Shown piece by piece: positions 41,310-51,411 of a stretch of DNA of 58,978 nt. How positions within the stretch are numbered: position 1 is the stretch's first letter; each line of letters starts with the position of its first letter. A program made the translations under genes and the position numbers. The notes under the pieces were generated by a model that did not search any database, was not told the origin of the DNA, and saw only the letters and a program-made list of their open reading frames with translations. The stretch is from Nitrospirota bacterium (GTDB lineage: Bacteria > Nitrospirota > Thermodesulfovibrionia > Thermodesulfovibrionales > UBA1546), in assembly GCA_026387575.1 (NCBI GenBank), contig JAPLLK010000064.1, positions 1-58,978 on the forward strand, read 5' to 3'.

Positions 41310-42362
41310 TTAAACCCATATTTTTATAAATCCTGTCAGCACTATATTGAACAGGGCTAATGGTATTAATATCTTCCACCCTATAGCCATAAGCTGGTCA
41401 TACCTGTATCTCGGGAAAGTCGCCCTGACCCAGTAATAAAAAAACATAAAGGCATAAACCTTTATCAGAAACCACACAATACCTGGCACATTCAGCAAGA
41501 AAGGCATTGCATCCATAATAAACTTCGGGATTGTCCACCCTCCTAAAAAACACAACGCTGCTATAGAAGACATTATCAGCATCGCTGTGTATTCGCCGAG
41601 GAAAAATAGTGCGAACCTGAATCCGCTGTATTCTGTAAAATACCCTGCAACAAGTTCGTTTTCAGCCTCCGGCAGATCAAAAGGGAGCCTGTTTGTCTCA
41701 GCAAATGCAGCCACAATAAATACAAAGAAACCTAAGAACTGAGGGATGGCAAACATGCCTGCAGGATGTTGTTGCTGCGCCCTGACAATATCGGACAGGT
41801 TCAGAGAGCTTGCCATCATCATAACTCCTACAAGGCTCAGTCCCATTGCAATCTCATAACTTATTACCTGTGATGCTGCCCTCAGTCCGCCAAGGAATGA
41901 ATATTTAGAGTTTGACGCCCACCCCGATAATATAATTCCATAGGCTCCGAGAGAAGACATTGCAAAAAGAAAAAGCAGGCCTATATTTATATCAGCTATC
42001 ACAAAGCCATCGAAAAACGGAAGCACAGACAATGACGTGAGAGCCGAAACCATGAATATGACAGGCGCAAGATAGAACAACGGCTTATCTGCATTCGCAG
42101 GTATAATGTCTTCCTTGAAAAAAAGTTTCACTCCGTCAGCAATCGGCTGTAAAAACCCATGCCAACCTACTTCAATGGGGCCAAGCCGTACCTGCATGTG
42201 GCCTATTACTTTGCGCTCCCAGTAAGTTGCATAAGCCACATGAAGAAGCGTTATGCCAAGAACAACAGCGATCTTTACGAGAATAATCCCAATATCTATC
42301 CCAAGCTTAATCATAGGGTTCATTCCAGCCGCATTACCTATAAACTGAAAAATGTCGTTCAT
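41310..42362 (-). CDS. nuoH: NADH-quinone oxidoreductase subunit H
   Basis: WERKVIGHMQVRLGPIEVGWHGFLQPIADGVKLFFKE, RLPFDLPEAENELVAGYFTEYSG. Confidence 0.98.
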   Translation of the reverse strand: MNDIFQFIGNAAGMNPMIKLGIDIGIILVKIAVVLGITLLHVAYATYWERKVIGHMQVRLGPIEVGWHGFLQPIADGVKLFFKEDIIPANADKPLFYLAPVIFMVSALTSLSVLPFFDGFVIADINIGLLFLFAMSSLGAYGIILSGWASNSKYSFLGGLRAASQVISYEIAMGLSLVGVMMMASSLNLSDIVRAQQQHPAGMFAIPQFLGFFVFIVAAFAETNRLPFDLPEAENELVAGYFTEYSGFRFALFFLGEYTAMLIMSSIAALCFLGGWTIPKFIMDAMPFLLNVPGIVWFLIKVYAFMFFYYWVRATFPRYRYDQLMAIGWKILIPLALFNIVLTGFIKIWV

Positions 42363-45031
42363 AAGCCAGCCTTCTCTATAGCTACTGTATTCCCATCCAG
42401 AACAGAAGCCCTTGTAACAGGCTCTATATCATAGCCCATCAATCTGTATGCACTCTTGCCTTCAAAATTATTAGTGAGCATGACTGAAAAATTGTCTAAT
42501 GCTTTATCGATAACCACAGGCAGTTCAATTGAACCAATCTTTGTGGAAACCCTGACAACTTCACCCTCTTTAAAGGAAAGCGCCTTAGCTGTATCCGGAC
42601 TTATTCTTACAACAGCCTCAGGATATATCTTCACAAGTGCAGGGGCCCTTCTGCTCAAAGTGCCTGAATGGAATAGCGGCCTCTCAATCCTAAGATAAAG
42701 TTTCCCGTTAACACTAAGTCTCTCTGCATTATGCACCTGAATCTCTTCCATCCCATCCCTTAATGGTTCTCCTTTATAAGGATAGATTCCCCCACCCTTT
42801 TCTATATCTTCATATGTAAGGTCTTTATGTAACGGAGATGCCTTGCAAATCTCATTGAATATATCTTCAGCATTGGAGTAATCGAACTTCTTACCCATAT
42901 TCCTTGCGATCTCAGAAATTATCCTCCAGTCCTCCATCCCATTCCCGTTCACTGCCTTTCTCAATCTTTGAATCCTTCTTTCCATATTTGTGAATGTCCC
43001 GTCTTTTTCAGCCCAGCTCAGTGCAGGCAGAACAACATCGGCAAGCTTTCCTGTTTCTGTAAGGAATATATCCTGAACAACAAGAAACTCAATATTTCTA
43101 AGCGCTGCTTCCACTGTCTTAGAATCAGGAAGGTTATAGACAGGGTTTTCACCCATTACATACATCGCTTTCAGAGAGCCGTTCTTTGCAGCATTAACCA
43201 TCTCAAATATCGTGAGCCCTGTTTTTCCTGGGAGTTCGCTTTCCCATATACTTTCGTATCTCCTTTTGGATTCAACATAGGACACAGGTCTATATCCCGG
43301 CAGTATATCAGGCGCGCATCCCATATCAAGAAGGCCCTGCTCATTCGCCCTATCAGAGAGGAGATAGAGCCTGCCGTTAATAAGATAGTTTATTGCTGAT
43401 AGGAGCAAGAGCTTGTAGCTTGCTCCATTGCTCTGTGCCGTCTCCTTACCTATTACTATTGATGGGTTTGTGGATTCTGAAAGGATATTCAAAAACTCAT
43501 TAAAGTCTTTCTCTTCGATTTTGCAGATATTCTTTACATCCTCGATGGAAGTGCTTATATCCTTTATCTTTGCCTCAAGTTTAGAATTTGCATCCGAAAG
43601 TCTCTTCTTATTTTTTAATACAGTAACAATACCTTCAAGCAGAATATCTTCTGTGTACAAGACTGGTACAAGCTTTTGTGGACTGAAATATTCAAGACCT
43701 TTAAAATTTCCGATTGTGAGTATGTTACCACCATTTCTTGAACATGCCCTTATCTGAAGCCCGAGGATAGGATTTACTGTTGTTGGGTCCCCGCCAATCA
43801 CAAATACAAGGTCAGAATTTGAAAGACCTGATATTATGTTTGCTGTTGCACCCTGCCCAAAGATATTCTCTATAAAACTCTGGGCGCCTGCAAAGCCTGT
43901 CCTTGCAGTGCTGTCAATGTTATTTGTCCCGAGCGCAACTCTCATAAATTTCTGGAATATATAATTGTCCTCATTCGTGCATCTCGGTGAGGCAATGCCA
44001 GCTATTGCAGGGTTGCCATACTCCTCTTTGATCTCTGACAGTTTTTTTGCAACAAGGCTTATGGCCTCTTCCCATGTCGCTTCTCTGAAGAGTTCGGAGA
44101 TTACCCCCCCTTGACTCCCCCCCTTATCAAAGGGGGGCTGGGAGAGTGTTGACTCCTGACTCCCGACTCCTGACTGTGTCTTGGGAGCTATCCTTACAAG
44201 AGGTGTTGTCAGTCTCTCTTTGCTTCCTACAAACTCATATCCGAATCTCCCCCTCGTACAGAGAAGCCCATTATTAACAACAGAACCGATTCTGGGGACA
44301 ACCCTCTTAATCACATCATCGCGAACCTGAACAATAAGAGTACATCCAACCCCGCAATAGGGACAGATTGTCTCTATCTCATTCTCCATCTGCCATGGCC
44401 TGAAGCTGTGCCTGTGAAGCCTTGACATAATTGCTCCGACAGGGCATACAGAGATGCAGTTCCCGCAGTATTCGCAATCATATTTGCCGCCCGAGAAAGG
44501 CTCAATATGAGAATGGCCTCCCCTGCTTATAACGTCAATCGCCGAGGCGCCCTGAACCCCCTCGCACATCCTGACGCATCTGGTACACATAATACATCTT
44601 TCCATGTTGCGAACAATAATCGGGTCTTCGAGGCTTTCAGGGACTTTTCTCTTCTTTTCTTTATATCTACCCTTTGCAGGCCCGTATTTTCCTACAAGGT
44701 TCTGCAATTCGCACTCTCCTGCCTTATCGCACACAGGACAATCAAGCGGATGGTTAATAAGCAGAAATTCGAGGATGCCTCTCCTGACATTGGCTGTCTG
44801 CTCTGTCTCTGTCCTGACAACCATTCCGTCAGCAACCATAAAAGTGCAAGCTGTCTGCAACCTCGGCATCTTCTCAATCTCAACAAGGCACAATCTGCAA
44901 CCGCCGTATCTTTCAAGCTGTTCATGCCAGCAGAGCGTAGGTATCTTTATGCCTGCGGACCTTGCAGCCTCAAGCACAGTGACAGGTTTTTCTAATTTAA
45001 TCTCTTTGCCGTCAATGGTAACTGTAATCAT
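42359..45031 (-). CDS. nuoG: NADH-quinone oxidoreductase subunit G (molybdopterin oxidoreductase fold)
   Basis: 890 aa; N-terminal 2Fe-2S, CPVCDKAGECELQ, ferredoxin motifs, CPYCGVGC. Confidence 0.96.
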   Translation of the reverse strand: MITVTIDGKEIKLEKPVTVLEAARSAGIKIPTLCWHEQLERYGGCRLCLVEIEKMPRLQTACTFMVADGMVVRTETEQTANVRRGILEFLLINHPLDCPVCDKAGECELQNLVGKYGPAKGRYKEKKRKVPESLEDPIIVRNMERCIMCTRCVRMCEGVQGASAIDVISRGGHSHIEPFSGGKYDCEYCGNCISVCPVGAIMSRLHRHSFRPWQMENEIETICPYCGVGCTLIVQVRDDVIKRVVPRIGSVVNNGLLCTRGRFGYEFVGSKERLTTPLVRIAPKTQSGVGSQESTLSQPPFDKGGSQGGVISELFREATWEEAISLVAKKLSEIKEEYGNPAIAGIASPRCTNEDNYIFQKFMRVALGTNNIDSTARTGFAGAQSFIENIFGQGATANIISGLSNSDLVFVIGGDPTTVNPILGLQIRACSRNGGNILTIGNFKGLEYFSPQKLVPVLYTEDILLEGIVTVLKNKKRLSDANSKLEAKIKDISTSIEDVKNICKIEEKDFNEFLNILSESTNPSIVIGKETAQSNGASYKLLLLSAINYLINGRLYLLSDRANEQGLLDMGCAPDILPGYRPVSYVESKRRYESIWESELPGKTGLTIFEMVNAAKNGSLKAMYVMGENPVYNLPDSKTVEAALRNIEFLVVQDIFLTETGKLADVVLPALSWAEKDGTFTNMERRIQRLRKAVNGNGMEDWRIISEIARNMGKKFDYSNAEDIFNEICKASPLHKDLTYEDIEKGGGIYPYKGEPLRDGMEEIQVHNAERLSVNGKLYLRIERPLFHSGTLSRRAPALVKIYPEAVVRISPDTAKALSFKEGEVVRVSTKIGSIELPVVIDKALDNFSVMLTNNFEGKSAYRLMGYDIEPVTRASVLDGNTVAIEKAGL
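44104..44178. repeat. Two abutting short repeat types inside nuoG
   Basis: ccccccttgactcccccccttatcaaaggggggctgggag + tgactcctgactcccgactcctgact. Confidence 0.75.
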
Positions 45032-45043
45032 GTTTTGGTTCCT

Positions 45044-45128
45044 GTCATTACACGTCCCGATAAATATCGGGGCGAGGTAATCTCAAAAAAGATTGCCGCG
45101 TCGGTCGTATCGACCTCCTCGCAATGAC
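45044..45128. repeat. MITE-like GTCATT...CAATGAC imperfect palindromic element between nuoF and nuoG
   Basis: gtcattacacgtcc...gaggtaatctc / gattgccgcg...cctcgcaatgac. Confidence 0.65.
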
Positions 45129-45168
45129 CTCTAAAACTTATTTTATTCCCACTCTTCATTCCCAACTA

Positions 45169-46440
45169 TTAAACTCTCAAACTTTTAAATTTACACTTCC
45201 CATCTTTTATATGTTCCTCAAACTCATTCCTGAAATGTTTTATGAAATTTTGGACAACAGATGCTGCTCCGTCTCCAAGCGGGCAGAAAGTCTTGCCAAG
45301 CATATTTCCTGAAACAGAAAGCAGAAGCTCTATGTCTCCTTCCACGCCTTCGCCGTTTTCTATCCTTTCAAGAATACTTCTCAGCCAGCCTGTGCCTTCA
45401 CGGCATGGCGTGCATTTGCCGCATGATTCATGCTCAAGGAATTTCAGCGCCCTATGGCAGACTTTTACAAGGCAGACTGTTTCGTCCATCACAATCACAG
45501 CGCCTGAGCCAAGCATGCTCCCGTGCTTTGGCATACTTACAAAATCCATAGGACAGTCTATCTTGTCCGCAGGAAGCACCGGAGTCGTAATCCCGCCGGG
45601 AAGCACAGCCTTAAGATTCTTCCCGGCCTTAATTCCTCCGCAGTGCTTATAGATTATGTCGCGCAGGATTGTACCCATAGGCAGTTCATAAACACCGGGT
45701 TTTTCAACATGACCGCTTACACAATACAGCTTTGGCCCCGGGCAATCGGAACTCCCGATCTTTGAATATTCTTCATCGCCAATTTCTATAATAAGGGGAA
45801 TATTTGACAGCGTCTCTACGTTATTGATAACAGTAGGTTTCGCAAAAACTCCCACGTTTACAGGAAACGGGGGCCTCATCCTCGGCTGTCCCTTATCTCC
45901 CTCCAGTGATTCTATTAAAGCGGTTTCTTCACCGCATATGTATGCGCCTGCGCCGCGATGAACAGCGAGATGAAACTTTATGCCCTTCCCTAAAATATCA
46001 TCACCGAGAAAATTGTTTTCATATGCCTGAGCGATTGCCTTGTTCAGGATATGATATGCGCCAGGATACTCGCCTCTCAGGTATATGTATCCGTACTGTG
46101 CTCCGATCGCGTAACCTGCTATGACCATTCCTTCTATCAGAAGATGGGGATTTTTCTCAAGTATAGGCCTGTCCTTGAAGGTGCCTGGCTCTCCTTCATC
46201 TGCATTGCATAGGAGATATTTCGGAAATTTCGTATCAGCGTAGGCAAACGACCACTTCATTGCAACAGGAAAACCTGCTCCGCCCCTTCCCCTTAACCCT
46301 GCTTTTTTCACTATATCAGTTATGTCGAGCGGCTTGTAGTCAAACGCTTTCAGAAGACTCCTGTATCCGCCAATTTTTTTATACTCGTTAATATCGGCTG
46401 AATTCGGGTTTTCTATGTTTTTTAATAAAACCTTTTCCAT
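45169..46440 (-). CDS. nuoF: NADH-quinone oxidoreductase subunit F
   Basis: GLRGRGGAGFPVAMKWSF, CNADEGEPGTFKDR, ESCGKCTPCREGTGW. Confidence 0.98.
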   Translation of the reverse strand: MEKVLLKNIENPNSADINEYKKIGGYRSLLKAFDYKPLDITDIVKKAGLRGRGGAGFPVAMKWSFAYADTKFPKYLLCNADEGEPGTFKDRPILEKNPHLLIEGMVIAGYAIGAQYGYIYLRGEYPGAYHILNKAIAQAYENNFLGDDILGKGIKFHLAVHRGAGAYICGEETALIESLEGDKGQPRMRPPFPVNVGVFAKPTVINNVETLSNIPLIIEIGDEEYSKIGSSDCPGPKLYCVSGHVEKPGVYELPMGTILRDIIYKHCGGIKAGKNLKAVLPGGITTPVLPADKIDCPMDFVSMPKHGSMLGSGAVIVMDETVCLVKVCHRALKFLEHESCGKCTPCREGTGWLRSILERIENGEGVEGDIELLLSVSGNMLGKTFCPLGDGAASVVQNFIKHFRNEFEEHIKDGKCKFKSLRV

Positions 46441-46494
46441 AACTTTAAACTTTTAATAGAACTTCATAAGTGAAACCACGGTTTGTCATCCCTC

Positions 46495-46959
46495 CTATTT
46501 GTATTTCTCCAGTATTTCCTCTATATACTTTTCCGTGAGATTCTCATAAAAATCATCATCCACAAGCATTGCCGGAGCTGTGCCGCATGCGCCTATGCAT
46601 TCCATAATGACAAGTGAAAACCTTTTGTCAGGAGTTGTCCCTCCGGTTTCAAGCCCGTATTTATTCTTAAGGAAGTCTGACAGTTTCTCTGCGCCGAGTA
46701 TCATGCATGAGACATTTGTGCATAGCTGGACAATATGCCGCCCCATGGGCTTATGCTTATACATTGCATAAAATGTCCCCACTCCTCTTGCAATTGCCCT
46801 TGGAACACCGAGAGCATCTGAAACAGCTTCATATGCATCAGCTCCGAGATACCCGAATTCTCTCTGTGCAATATAAAGAGCAGGCAATAGCGCAGCGCTC
46901 GCATCAGGATACTTCTGCCTTATCTCATTTAGTTCTTTTATCGCTGCTTTGCTCAACAT
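46495..46959 (-). CDS. nuoE: NADH-quinone oxidoreductase subunit E
   Basis: GVGTFYAMYKHKPMGRHIVQLCTNVSCMILGA, CIGACGTAPAMLVDD. Confidence 0.96.
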   Translation of the reverse strand: MLSKAAIKELNEIRQKYPDASAALLPALYIAQREFGYLGADAYEAVSDALGVPRAIARGVGTFYAMYKHKPMGRHIVQLCTNVSCMILGAEKLSDFLKNKYGLETGGTTPDKRFSLVIMECIGACGTAPAMLVDDDFYENLTEKYIEEILEKYK

Positions 46960-46987
46960 AGATTCACTCAGACTGCTTGCCTCCTTG

Positions 46988-47455
46988 TTATTTGCTCTTC
47001 CTGAACATCATGTGCATAAGGTCCATATATTCTCTATTAGTTTTTCTGACTATCCCTGTAAGGTGCATTGCAAGTCTGCGTAATATCTTGAAGGCCATGG
47101 GAAGATTTGAATGCACAATATTATCAAAAGCTGATTTCCCTATCTGTATGACCCTTGACTTTTGTTCTGCGATAATTGTTGCGTCATGTTTGATTTCATC
47201 AAGGAATGACATAATACCGAATATGCCTCCCTTTTCAAGTGTTATAATCCTATATTGGTCGCCTTCTCCGGTCATCTTATTTACACCCACCTTGCCGCTT
47301 ACTACAATATAAAGCTCACTGCCGCTGCTTCCTTCCTTAAAGATTATGTCACCTGCCTCGTATTCCTTTACCTGTACTGACCCCTTCAGCATCTCTATTT
47401 CAGAGTCGTCCAGGTCACTGAAGAAATATATTTCGCGTAACTCTTTATTTTCCAT
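46988..47455 (-). CDS. Cyclic nucleotide-binding (CAP_ED) domain protein
   Basis: YEAGDIIFKEGSSGSELYIVVSGKVGVNKMT...EKGGIFGIMSFLDEIKHDATIIAEQKSRVIQI; no C-terminal HTH recognised. Confidence 0.88.
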   Translation of the reverse strand: MENKELREIYFFSDLDDSEIEMLKGSVQVKEYEAGDIIFKEGSSGSELYIVVSGKVGVNKMTGEGDQYRIITLEKGGIFGIMSFLDEIKHDATIIAEQKSRVIQIGKSAFDNIVHSNLPMAFKILRRLAMHLTGIVRKTNREYMDLMHMMFRKSK

Positions 47456-47471
47456 AAGCCCTCCTTTTTAA

Positions 47472-48662
47472 TTACCTATCACATTCTCCCAAGACTATAT
47501 CAATAGTCCCTATGTTTGCGATAACGTCTGCGACAAATCCACCCGCGCATAATTTCGGCAGAATTGATGCATGAACAAAAGAGGGCGCTCTCACTCTCAT
47601 CCTGTATGGCTTGCCGGTGCCGTCGCTTACAAAATAAAATCCGAGTTCCCCTCTGGGGACCTCTGTAGCAGAATATATCTCTCCTTCAGGAGCAATAGGA
47701 CCTTTTGTTATGAGAACAAACTGATGTATGAGATGTTCTATGTCCTTTAAGACCATATCTTTAGGAGGCAGGGTGAACTTGGGAGAGGCAGCCATTACAG
47801 CTCCTGTTGGCAGTTTTTCAATGCACTGTTTAATTATCCTGTTTGCCTGCTTCATCTCGCCAATTCTGACAAGATACCTGTCATAGCAATCTCCGTTTTT
47901 CCCCAAAGGGACATCGAACTCAACCCTGTCATACGCATCATAAGGAGCATGTTTTCTTACGTCATAGTTCACGCCTGAGCCCCTCAGCATACCGCCTGTA
48001 AGCCCCCAGTTTACGGCCTCTTCTGCGGAAATAACACCTATGCCGACTGTCCTCTTCTTCCAGACCCTGTTTTCAGTAACAAGTGTTTCATAGTCATCCA
48101 TTCTGTCAGGAAACTCAAGAACAAACTCGTAGAGTTCATCAAGAAATTCCTGTGAAATGTCGTTCCGTACACCGCCAATCCTCGGATAACTTACCGTAAG
48201 CCTCGCCCCGCACAATGTTTCAAAAAGGTCAAGAATGCGCTCTCTTTCCCTGAATGCATACAAAAATGGAGTTGTTAGGCCTATATCAAGGACATGTGTC
48301 CCAAGCCATATAATGTGGCTTGAAATCCTTCCCATTTCAGCGACCATGGTTCTGATAAACTTTGCCCTTTCAGGCGCTTCAATGCCAAAAATTTTTTCAA
48401 CAGCATTTACATAGCCGACCTTGTTGTTCATGGATGATATGTAATCGAGTCTGTCGGTTAGGGGAAGCGCGGAAAAATATGTCCTGTTTTCTCCGAGTTT
48501 TTCTATCCCCCTGTGGAGATAACCAACATGAGGAGTGCATTTAATAACAGTCTCGCCGTCAAGGGTAAGCACAAGCCTAAGAACCCCATGGGTTGCCGGA
48601 TGCTGGGGCCCCATGCTGATGGTTAATTCTCTTGTCTCAAATGTCTTTTCTATCTGTTCCAT
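47472..48662 (-). CDS. nuoD: NADH-quinone oxidoreductase subunit D
   Basis: [32 protein letters not shown]-terminal DIVLGECDR. Confidence 0.98.
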   Translation of the reverse strand: MEQIEKTFETRELTISMGPQHPATHGVLRLVLTLDGETVIKCTPHVGYLHRGIEKLGENRTYFSALPLTDRLDYISSMNNKVGYVNAVEKIFGIEAPERAKFIRTMVAEMGRISSHIIWLGTHVLDIGLTTPFLYAFRERERILDLFETLCGARLTVSYPRIGGVRNDISQEFLDELYEFVLEFPDRMDDYETLVTENRVWKKRTVGIGVISAEEAVNWGLTGGMLRGSGVNYDVRKHAPYDAYDRVEFDVPLGKNGDCYDRYLVRIGEMKQANRIIKQCIEKLPTGAVMAASPKFTLPPKDMVLKDIEHLIHQFVLITKGPIAPEGEIYSATEVPRGELGFYFVSDGTGKPYRMRVRAPSFVHASILPKLCAGGFVADVIANIGTIDIVLGECDR

Positions 48663-48733
48663 AATTTTTAGTGCATAGCCTATCAGTACAATAGCGCAGC
48701 AGTTAGAAAACTGCGGTTCTGCTGCTCTATGGG

Positions 48734-49282
48734 CTATTCATGCCATTCGAAATCTTTAAATCTCTTTGCCTTGTCAAGAACTGCTCTAAACCCTGACCAT
48801 TCCTTCTCTGGCCCCTTCACAGGATAATCCTTTCTCAGTGGATGCCCTTCCCAGTCCTCAGGCATAAGGACTCTCCTGAGATCAGGATGCTCTTTAAAAA
48901 TAATCCCGAACATGTCATAACATTCCCTTTCATGCCAGTTTGCTCCGGCCCATACAGCGGTAACAGAATCAATCTCAAGACTGCTCTCAGGCACTGCTGC
49001 CTTTAACCTTATTGCATGACAGCGCTTTATAGAATAAAGATGATAGACAATCTCAAACCTTTTTTCTTTCTTTCCCGCATAATCCGCACCGCATATATCA
49101 ACAAGATAGTCAAAGCAAAGATCAGGGGCGTCGTGGAGATGCCTGCATATTTCAAGGATTCTGTCTTTCTTTAATGTAACAGCGGCCTGTTCCCTGAATT
49201 CCTTTACCTCAAGGACTTCATCCGGGAATTTCTCCTTTATCTTGTCTGCAATCTCTAATGGCTTCATCTCCACCTGCTCCAT
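48734..49282 (-). CDS. nuoC: NADH-quinone oxidoreductase subunit C
   Basis: [45 protein letters not shown]. Confidence 0.97.
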   Translation of the reverse strand: MEQVEMKPLEIADKIKEKFPDEVLEVKEFREQAAVTLKKDRILEICRHLHDAPDLCFDYLVDICGADYAGKKEKRFEIVYHLYSIKRCHAIRLKAAVPESSLEIDSVTAVWAGANWHERECYDMFGIIFKEHPDLRRVLMPEDWEGHPLRKDYPVKGPEKEWSGFRAVLDKAKRFKDFEWHE

Positions 49283-49791
49283 CTGAAGCGCTCTTTCTTT
49301 ATCTTTTCCTGAAGCTTTATTATCCCTTCAAGCAGAGCCTCCGGCCTCGGAGGACAACCCGGAATATAAACATCAACCGGCAGGAAACTATCACATCCCT
49401 GCACTGTACTGTAGGTATTGAATATGCCTCCTGAACATGCGCAGCTCCCCATTGAAATAACATATCTTGGTTCTGGCATTTGGTCATAGACCCTTCTAAC
49501 AATTTCTGACATCTTTTTCGTTACAGTGCCTGCGACAATCATGAGGTCGGCCTGCCTTGGAGATCCCCTGAAGATAACCCCCATCCTGTCCAGGTCATAG
49601 TGTGACGATCCCGCCGTCATCATTTCAATGGCTCAGCATGCAAGCCCAAAGGCCACGGGCCATAAGGACGAGCTTCTTCCCCAGTTGATGAGCTTGTCCA
49701 TTGAGGTGATAACGATATTAGGCGACAATATTTTTGTGCCTTTTTCAACCTCAACAAGCGATGGAGAAATTGTGTTTTCAATCAATCCCAT
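49264..49791 (-). CDS. nuoB: NADH-quinone oxidoreductase subunit B with in-frame UGA at codon 53 (plus-strand 49633-49635); selenoprotein or nonsense-mutated
   Basis: [52 protein letters not shown][UGA][38 protein letters not shown]... Confidence 0.93.
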
Positions 49792-50153
49792 TTAAATGCC
49801 TCCTTTTCCCATGCATAGACATAGCCGACAAACAGTATCACTATAAAAATAATCATCTCAATAAATGCATATAGTCCAATCCTGTCAAAGACAACAGCCC
49901 AGGGGTAAAGGAAAATAGCCTCGACGTCAAAGATAACAAAGAGCATAGCAACAATATAGAACTTAACAGAGAACCTGTATCGCGGCTCTCCGACAGGCAG
50001 GTTGCCTGATTCATAAGGCATAAGTTTTTCAGGGTATGGCCTTTTCAGTCTGAAAAGTTCACCGATTAATAAGGCGCCCATTCCAAAGACCGTTGCGACC
50101 ATCAAAAATATAAGAACAGGCAAATAATCCGAAGGCAAATAAGTTCCTGGCAT
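49782..50153 (-). CDS. nuoA: NADH-quinone oxidoreductase subunit A
   Basis: [42 protein letters not shown]. Confidence 0.97.
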   Translation of the reverse strand: MPGTYLPSDYLPVLIFLMVATVFGMGALLIGELFRLKRPYPEKLMPYESGNLPVGEPRYRFSVKFYIVAMLFVIFDVEAIFLYPWAVVFDRIGLYAFIEMIIFIVILFVGYVYAWEKEAFKWD

Positions 50154-50277
50154 AAACGTTTTATCCTAACTTTAAAATTCTAATAAATCAATTTAAATCC
50201 TACTCAATGCCGATTTTAAATCTTAATAAAATAATTAAAGTTCTTAATCTTTATTAAGTGAAAAAGCATTCAGAACC

Positions 50278-51291
50278 TCAGCATTTAAATACTTCAGCAT
50301 AAAACTTCTCATCGATTGCAAATCTGATTTTAAGAGCAACAAGATTATCCGGCAAACGCAGGCCTCTGAGCCTTATCACGTCTTTTTCTGTTGTCACAAT
50401 CCAGCCTGCATTGTTTGCTTTTGCTTCTTTAATTACCTCTTCGATGTCCTCTTTTTTATAGGAATAATGGTCGCTGTATTTTTTACTGCCCTTGAGGCTG
50501 CATCCTGCTGACAAGACAGTCTTTTTGAACGACTCAGGGCTGCCTATACCGCAGAACGCAAAAAAGTTTTTACCCTTTGCCCATTCAAACGGCATTGTTT
50601 CCCCTGACAATTTCACAAACCCTGCCGGCTTATGCATAGAAAGGAATACCGGAGTCTTTGAGTTATAGCTCTTTATTTCTCCGGCTATATCTTCAATTAT
50701 TGCCTGACGAATATTGTCTGTTTTTGTCAGGACTACAATATCTGCCCTTTCTATTTCCTTAAGAGGCTCTCTGAGCAATCCGACAGGCAGAAGCCGTCTG
50801 TTGTCAAAAGAATTCTCAGCGTCTATTAACAGAATGTTCTTATCCCTGAAAAGCTGCCAGTGCTGGAAGCCGTCGTCAAGGATAAAAAGTGTTTTAGCTG
50901 ACAGCTGGGAGCTAATAGCTGTCAGCTCTTCTATCGCAAACATTCCACCTTTGTATCTGTCAGCACATTTTACAATAGGGACATCCTTTAATATCTCGGA
51001 CATTAATAGAGGCTCATCTCCGTATAGCTGATGGCTGATGGCTGATGGCTGATAGCTGACAAATACCGGCCCTTTTGCCTTTCCCTTGTATCCTCTTGTA
51101 AGTATTATTGGATAAAAACCTCTTTTCTTCGCCTCATCAGCTATTGCAATTACAGCAGGCGTCTTTCCTGTGCCTCCTGCAGTAATATTGCCTATGCTGA
51201 TAACCTTATGTGGAAGCCGTTTTTGATGTTTTAGGGAATAATGCTTTTTGGCTGAATAGCCGAGATAGTATATGAATTCAAAAAGTGTCAT
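50278..51291 (-). CDS. lpxK: Tetraacyldisaccharide 4'-kinase
   Basis: VISIGNITAGGTGKTPAVIAIADE, ILTRGYKGK, ILDDGFQHWQL; start placed at MTLFEF. Confidence 0.95.
   Translation of the reverse strand: MTLFEFIYYLGYSAKKHYSLKHQKRLPHKVISIGNITAGGTGKTPAVIAIADEAKKRGFYPIILTRGYKGKAKGPVFVSYQPSAISHQLYGDEPLLMSEILKDVPIVKCADRYKGGMFAIEELTAISSQLSAKTLFILDDGFQHWQLFRDKNILLIDAENSFDNRRLLPVGLLREPLKEIERADIVVLTKTDNIRQAIIEDIAGEIKSYNSKTPVFLSMHKPAGFVKLSGETMPFEWAKGKNFFAFCGIGSPESFKKTVLSAGCSLKGSKKYSDHYSYKKEDIEEVIKEAKANNAGWIVTTEKDVIRLRGLRLPDNLVALKIRFAIDEKFYAEVFKC
50896..50927. repeat. AGCTGACA...TGTCAGCT inverted repeat inside lpxK
   Basis: agctgacagctgggagctaatagctgtcagct. Confidence 0.75.
51026..51060. repeat. Tandem GCTGATG(G) repeat inside lpxK
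   Basis: agctgatggctgatggctgatggctgatagctgac. Confidence 0.8.
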
Positions 51292-51411
51292 GATATAATC
51301 TTCTTTCTCCCCTCTGCCCACCCCATGTGAAGGTTGATGTCGTAGTGGAATGAAATACAGTCATTCTCCAGTAAAGCACGGCTTATTTTGTCAATAATGA
51401 ATTGAAATTTA

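Noticed and set aside
49264-49623. Short nuoB ORF as a naturally N-truncated protein starting at MMTAGSS
   Set aside because: The canonical NuoB N-terminus is present in the same frame upstream of a single UGA, with a normal start overlapping nuoA.
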